Below, piece by piece: positions 62,876-64,000 of a stretch of DNA of 64,000 nt. This stretch comes from Erythrobacteraceae bacterium Alg239-R51 (GTDB lineage Bacteria > Pseudomonadota > Alphaproteobacteria > Sphingomonadales > Sphingomonadaceae): NCBI GenBank assembly GCA_947331495.1, contig CAMZOI010000001.1, positions 434,001 to 498,000 of the forward strand, given 5' to 3'. The translations under genes were made by a program, and so were the position numbers. The notes under the pieces were generated by a model. It did not search any database and had not been told where the DNA came from. It saw nothing but the letters and a program-made list of their open reading frames with translations. Every line of letters starts with the position of its first letter. Positions within the stretch are counted from its first letter, which is position 1.

Positions 62876-63532
62876 TTATAGCCCGTTTGGACCTTCGAAG
62901 GAGATGTTTGCGTTCTTGTTTTCCAGCACACCCGATCCCATAACGAAGAACTGGGTTCTGGCGCGTAATCGCTCAAGGCTGTTGTCCATACCCACCCTGT
63001 GACTGATCGCGTCTGCATGAACGTCGCTTACGAATAGCCCAAGAAACAATTCAGCAAGTATATGCGGTGGTGCGTTCAGTTCGATCCCTCTATCTTGCCA
63101 GTCCGCAAAGAGCTGTTGGAGCGAATCAAGGGTCCGCGTGGCCGTACGTTCGAAAAACCGTCGGGCGAAATCCTTGTCGCTTACGCTTCGTGCGATGACG
63201 ATTCGAACCAAAGCGACTACTTCCGGATCTAGGAAGTGGGCCTGAAAACTTACTGCAAGGCGGTGAAGGATTTCGTGCGGCGTACCGCCTTTTTCAGCTG
63301 CCTCGCGGACCAGCGTCGCGCCGGAAGATGCCTTTTCGAAAACAACAACCTCGAGTATCCCTTCTTTGTTGCCGAACAGCTTGTAGACCGTAGCCAAAGA
63401 GCCGCCTGCACGATCGACTATGTCACCCAGCGTCGTGCGTTCGTAGCCCAGTCTAACGAACAATTCCCTGGCAGCTTCGATGAAGGCTCGCCTGCGGCGG
63501 TCAAGTCGGTCACATTCGGTTTGATCGGTCAT
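62876..63532 (-). CDS. TetR-family transcriptional regulator (AcrR-like)
   Basis: 218 residues from ATG 63530-63532; the open frame before it is the promoter region. Helix-turn-helix at about 14-60: AFIEAARELFVRLGYERTTL, DIVDRAGGSLATVYKLFGNK. The C-terminal domain is of the TetR_C type. Divergent from the efflux membrane fusion protein, with a palindrome between them. Confidence 0.9.
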   Translation of the reverse strand: MTDQTECDRLDRRRRAFIEAARELFVRLGYERTTLGDIVDRAGGSLATVYKLFGNKEGILEVVVFEKASSGATLVREAAEKGGTPHEILHRLAVSFQAHFLDPEVVALVRIVIARSVSDKDFARRFFERTATRTLDSLQQLFADWQDRGIELNAPPHILAELFLGLFVSDVHADAISHRVGMDNSLERLRARTQFFVMGSGVLENKNANISFEGPNGL

Positions 63533-63574
63533 TTTAGCGCAAACCTCGACGAAAACGGGTTGCCGGACAACAGC

Positions 63575-63588
63575 GTAATATCTATTAC
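63575..63588. promoter_or_regulatory. Candidate TetR operator
   Basis: GTAATA-TC-TATTAC, a perfect 14-base palindrome in the 97-base gap between the TetR gene and the efflux gene. The position fits control of both. Confidence 0.6.
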
Positions 63589-63629
63589 ATCTTCGCACAT
63601 GCACAAAAGCTGACTGAAAGCCGCCACCC

Positions 63630-64000
63630 GTGAAATCCAAAATTGTATTCTTAGCCGCAGCCCTCTTGCTCGTCGGCTGTGCCGAACCGAATGAAGAAAT
63701 GGCGCCTCAGGCGATTCCGGTCCGCACGGTAACAGTAGCTGCGCAAACCGTTCCGAACATAATCGAACTACCTGGACGGGTCGAGCCGGTACGCGTGGCA
63801 GAGGTGCGCGCCCGGGTTACGGGGATAGTGCAAGAGCGGCTTTACGAAGAAGGAACCGACATAAGAAATGGACAACCACTTTTCCGCATCGATCCGCGCG
63901 AACTGCGCGCCAGTTTGAACCAGACGAGGGCTGCACTTGCCCGCGCACGGGCAACAGCAGCCAATGCCCGGGCCGTGGTCGAACGTTACCGCCCGTTGAT
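63630..64000 (+). CDS. RND efflux membrane fusion protein (AcrA family), 3' end outside window
   Basis: 123 residues to the window edge, from GTG 63630. Lipobox LLLVGC (Cys17), then VTVAAQTVPNIIELPGRVEP and VRARVTGIVQERLYEEGTDI, RNGQPLFRIDP, ELRASLNQTRAALARARATA, the lipoyl-type half motif and hairpin start of the family. Links inner-membrane RND pump to an outer-membrane channel. The pump gene would lie to the right. Confidence 0.92.
   Translation, partial: MKSKIVFLAAALLLVGCAEPNEEMAPQAIPVRTVTVAAQTVPNIIELPGRVEPVRVAEVRARVTGIVQERLYEEGTDIRNGQPLFRIDPRELRASLNQTRAALARARATAANARAVVERYRPL

Noticed and set aside
1-64000. CRISPR array, tRNA, rRNA.
   Set aside because: No regular direct repeats with spacers, no cloverleaf or rRNA-like text seen, so no attachment site could be placed at a tRNA.

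Overview
The window reads as the accessory genome of an alphaproteobacterium, most likely a sphingomonad (Novosphingobium, Sphingobium or Erythrobacter type). The grounds are GC-rich coding with strong G/C third positions, an F-type conjugation cluster arranged as in sphingomonad plasmids and ICEs, and two sites of the alphaproteobacterial LexA form (GTTC-N7-GTTC). Taxon calls rest on recognition, not on a search.

Region 1 (1-30.2 kb) is a dense defence island, almost all on the + strand. It holds a partial HNH endonuclease, a divergent S24-type repressor and small basic protein with an SOS-like box between them, then a complete Zorya type I set (zorA-zorB-zorC-zorD). Only about 80 bases later comes a Druantia type III pair (druH, druE), then a type I restriction-modification operon (hsdM-hsdS-hsdR), a DUF262/HNH protein fused to an AlbA_2 domain, and a HipBA toxin-antitoxin pair on the opposite strand. 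The Zorya and Druantia genes overlap or nearly touch throughout, so they may form one expression unit.

Region 2 (30.2-49.2 kb) is an F-type type IV secretion operon read leftwards: traA, L, E, K, B, dsbC-like, traV, C, a small membrane gene, trbI, an S26 peptidase gene, traW, U, trbC, traN, F, H, G. Most joints are 4-base stop/start overlaps. Upstream and divergent lie an XRE-like regulator and an AlpA-like regulator, with a second SOS-like box in the shared promoter region. The defence island sits against the 3' end of the tra operon, as cargo in a hot spot. No relaxase, coupling protein or integrase lies in this window.

Region 3 (49.2-54.9 kb) is a decay zone: a GIY-YIG-like gene, a frameshifted hypothetical gene, an IS3-family copy with two nonsense codons, and the E1/JAB remnant of a CBASS-like ubiquitin-type operon cut off by another IS3-family element.

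Region 4 (54.97-60.05 kb) is an ordinary metabolic and regulatory patch: PaaI-type thioesterase and alpha/beta hydrolase (divergent from a MarR regulator with strong palindromes between), a second MarR regulator, a UbiB/ABC1-type kinase and a Nudix hydrolase.

Region 5 (60.3-64 kb) contains three damaged insertion sequences (IS3, IS630 and IS5 families), then a TetR regulator divergent from an RND efflux membrane fusion protein that runs off the right edge. I saw no CRISPR array, rRNA or tRNA gene.
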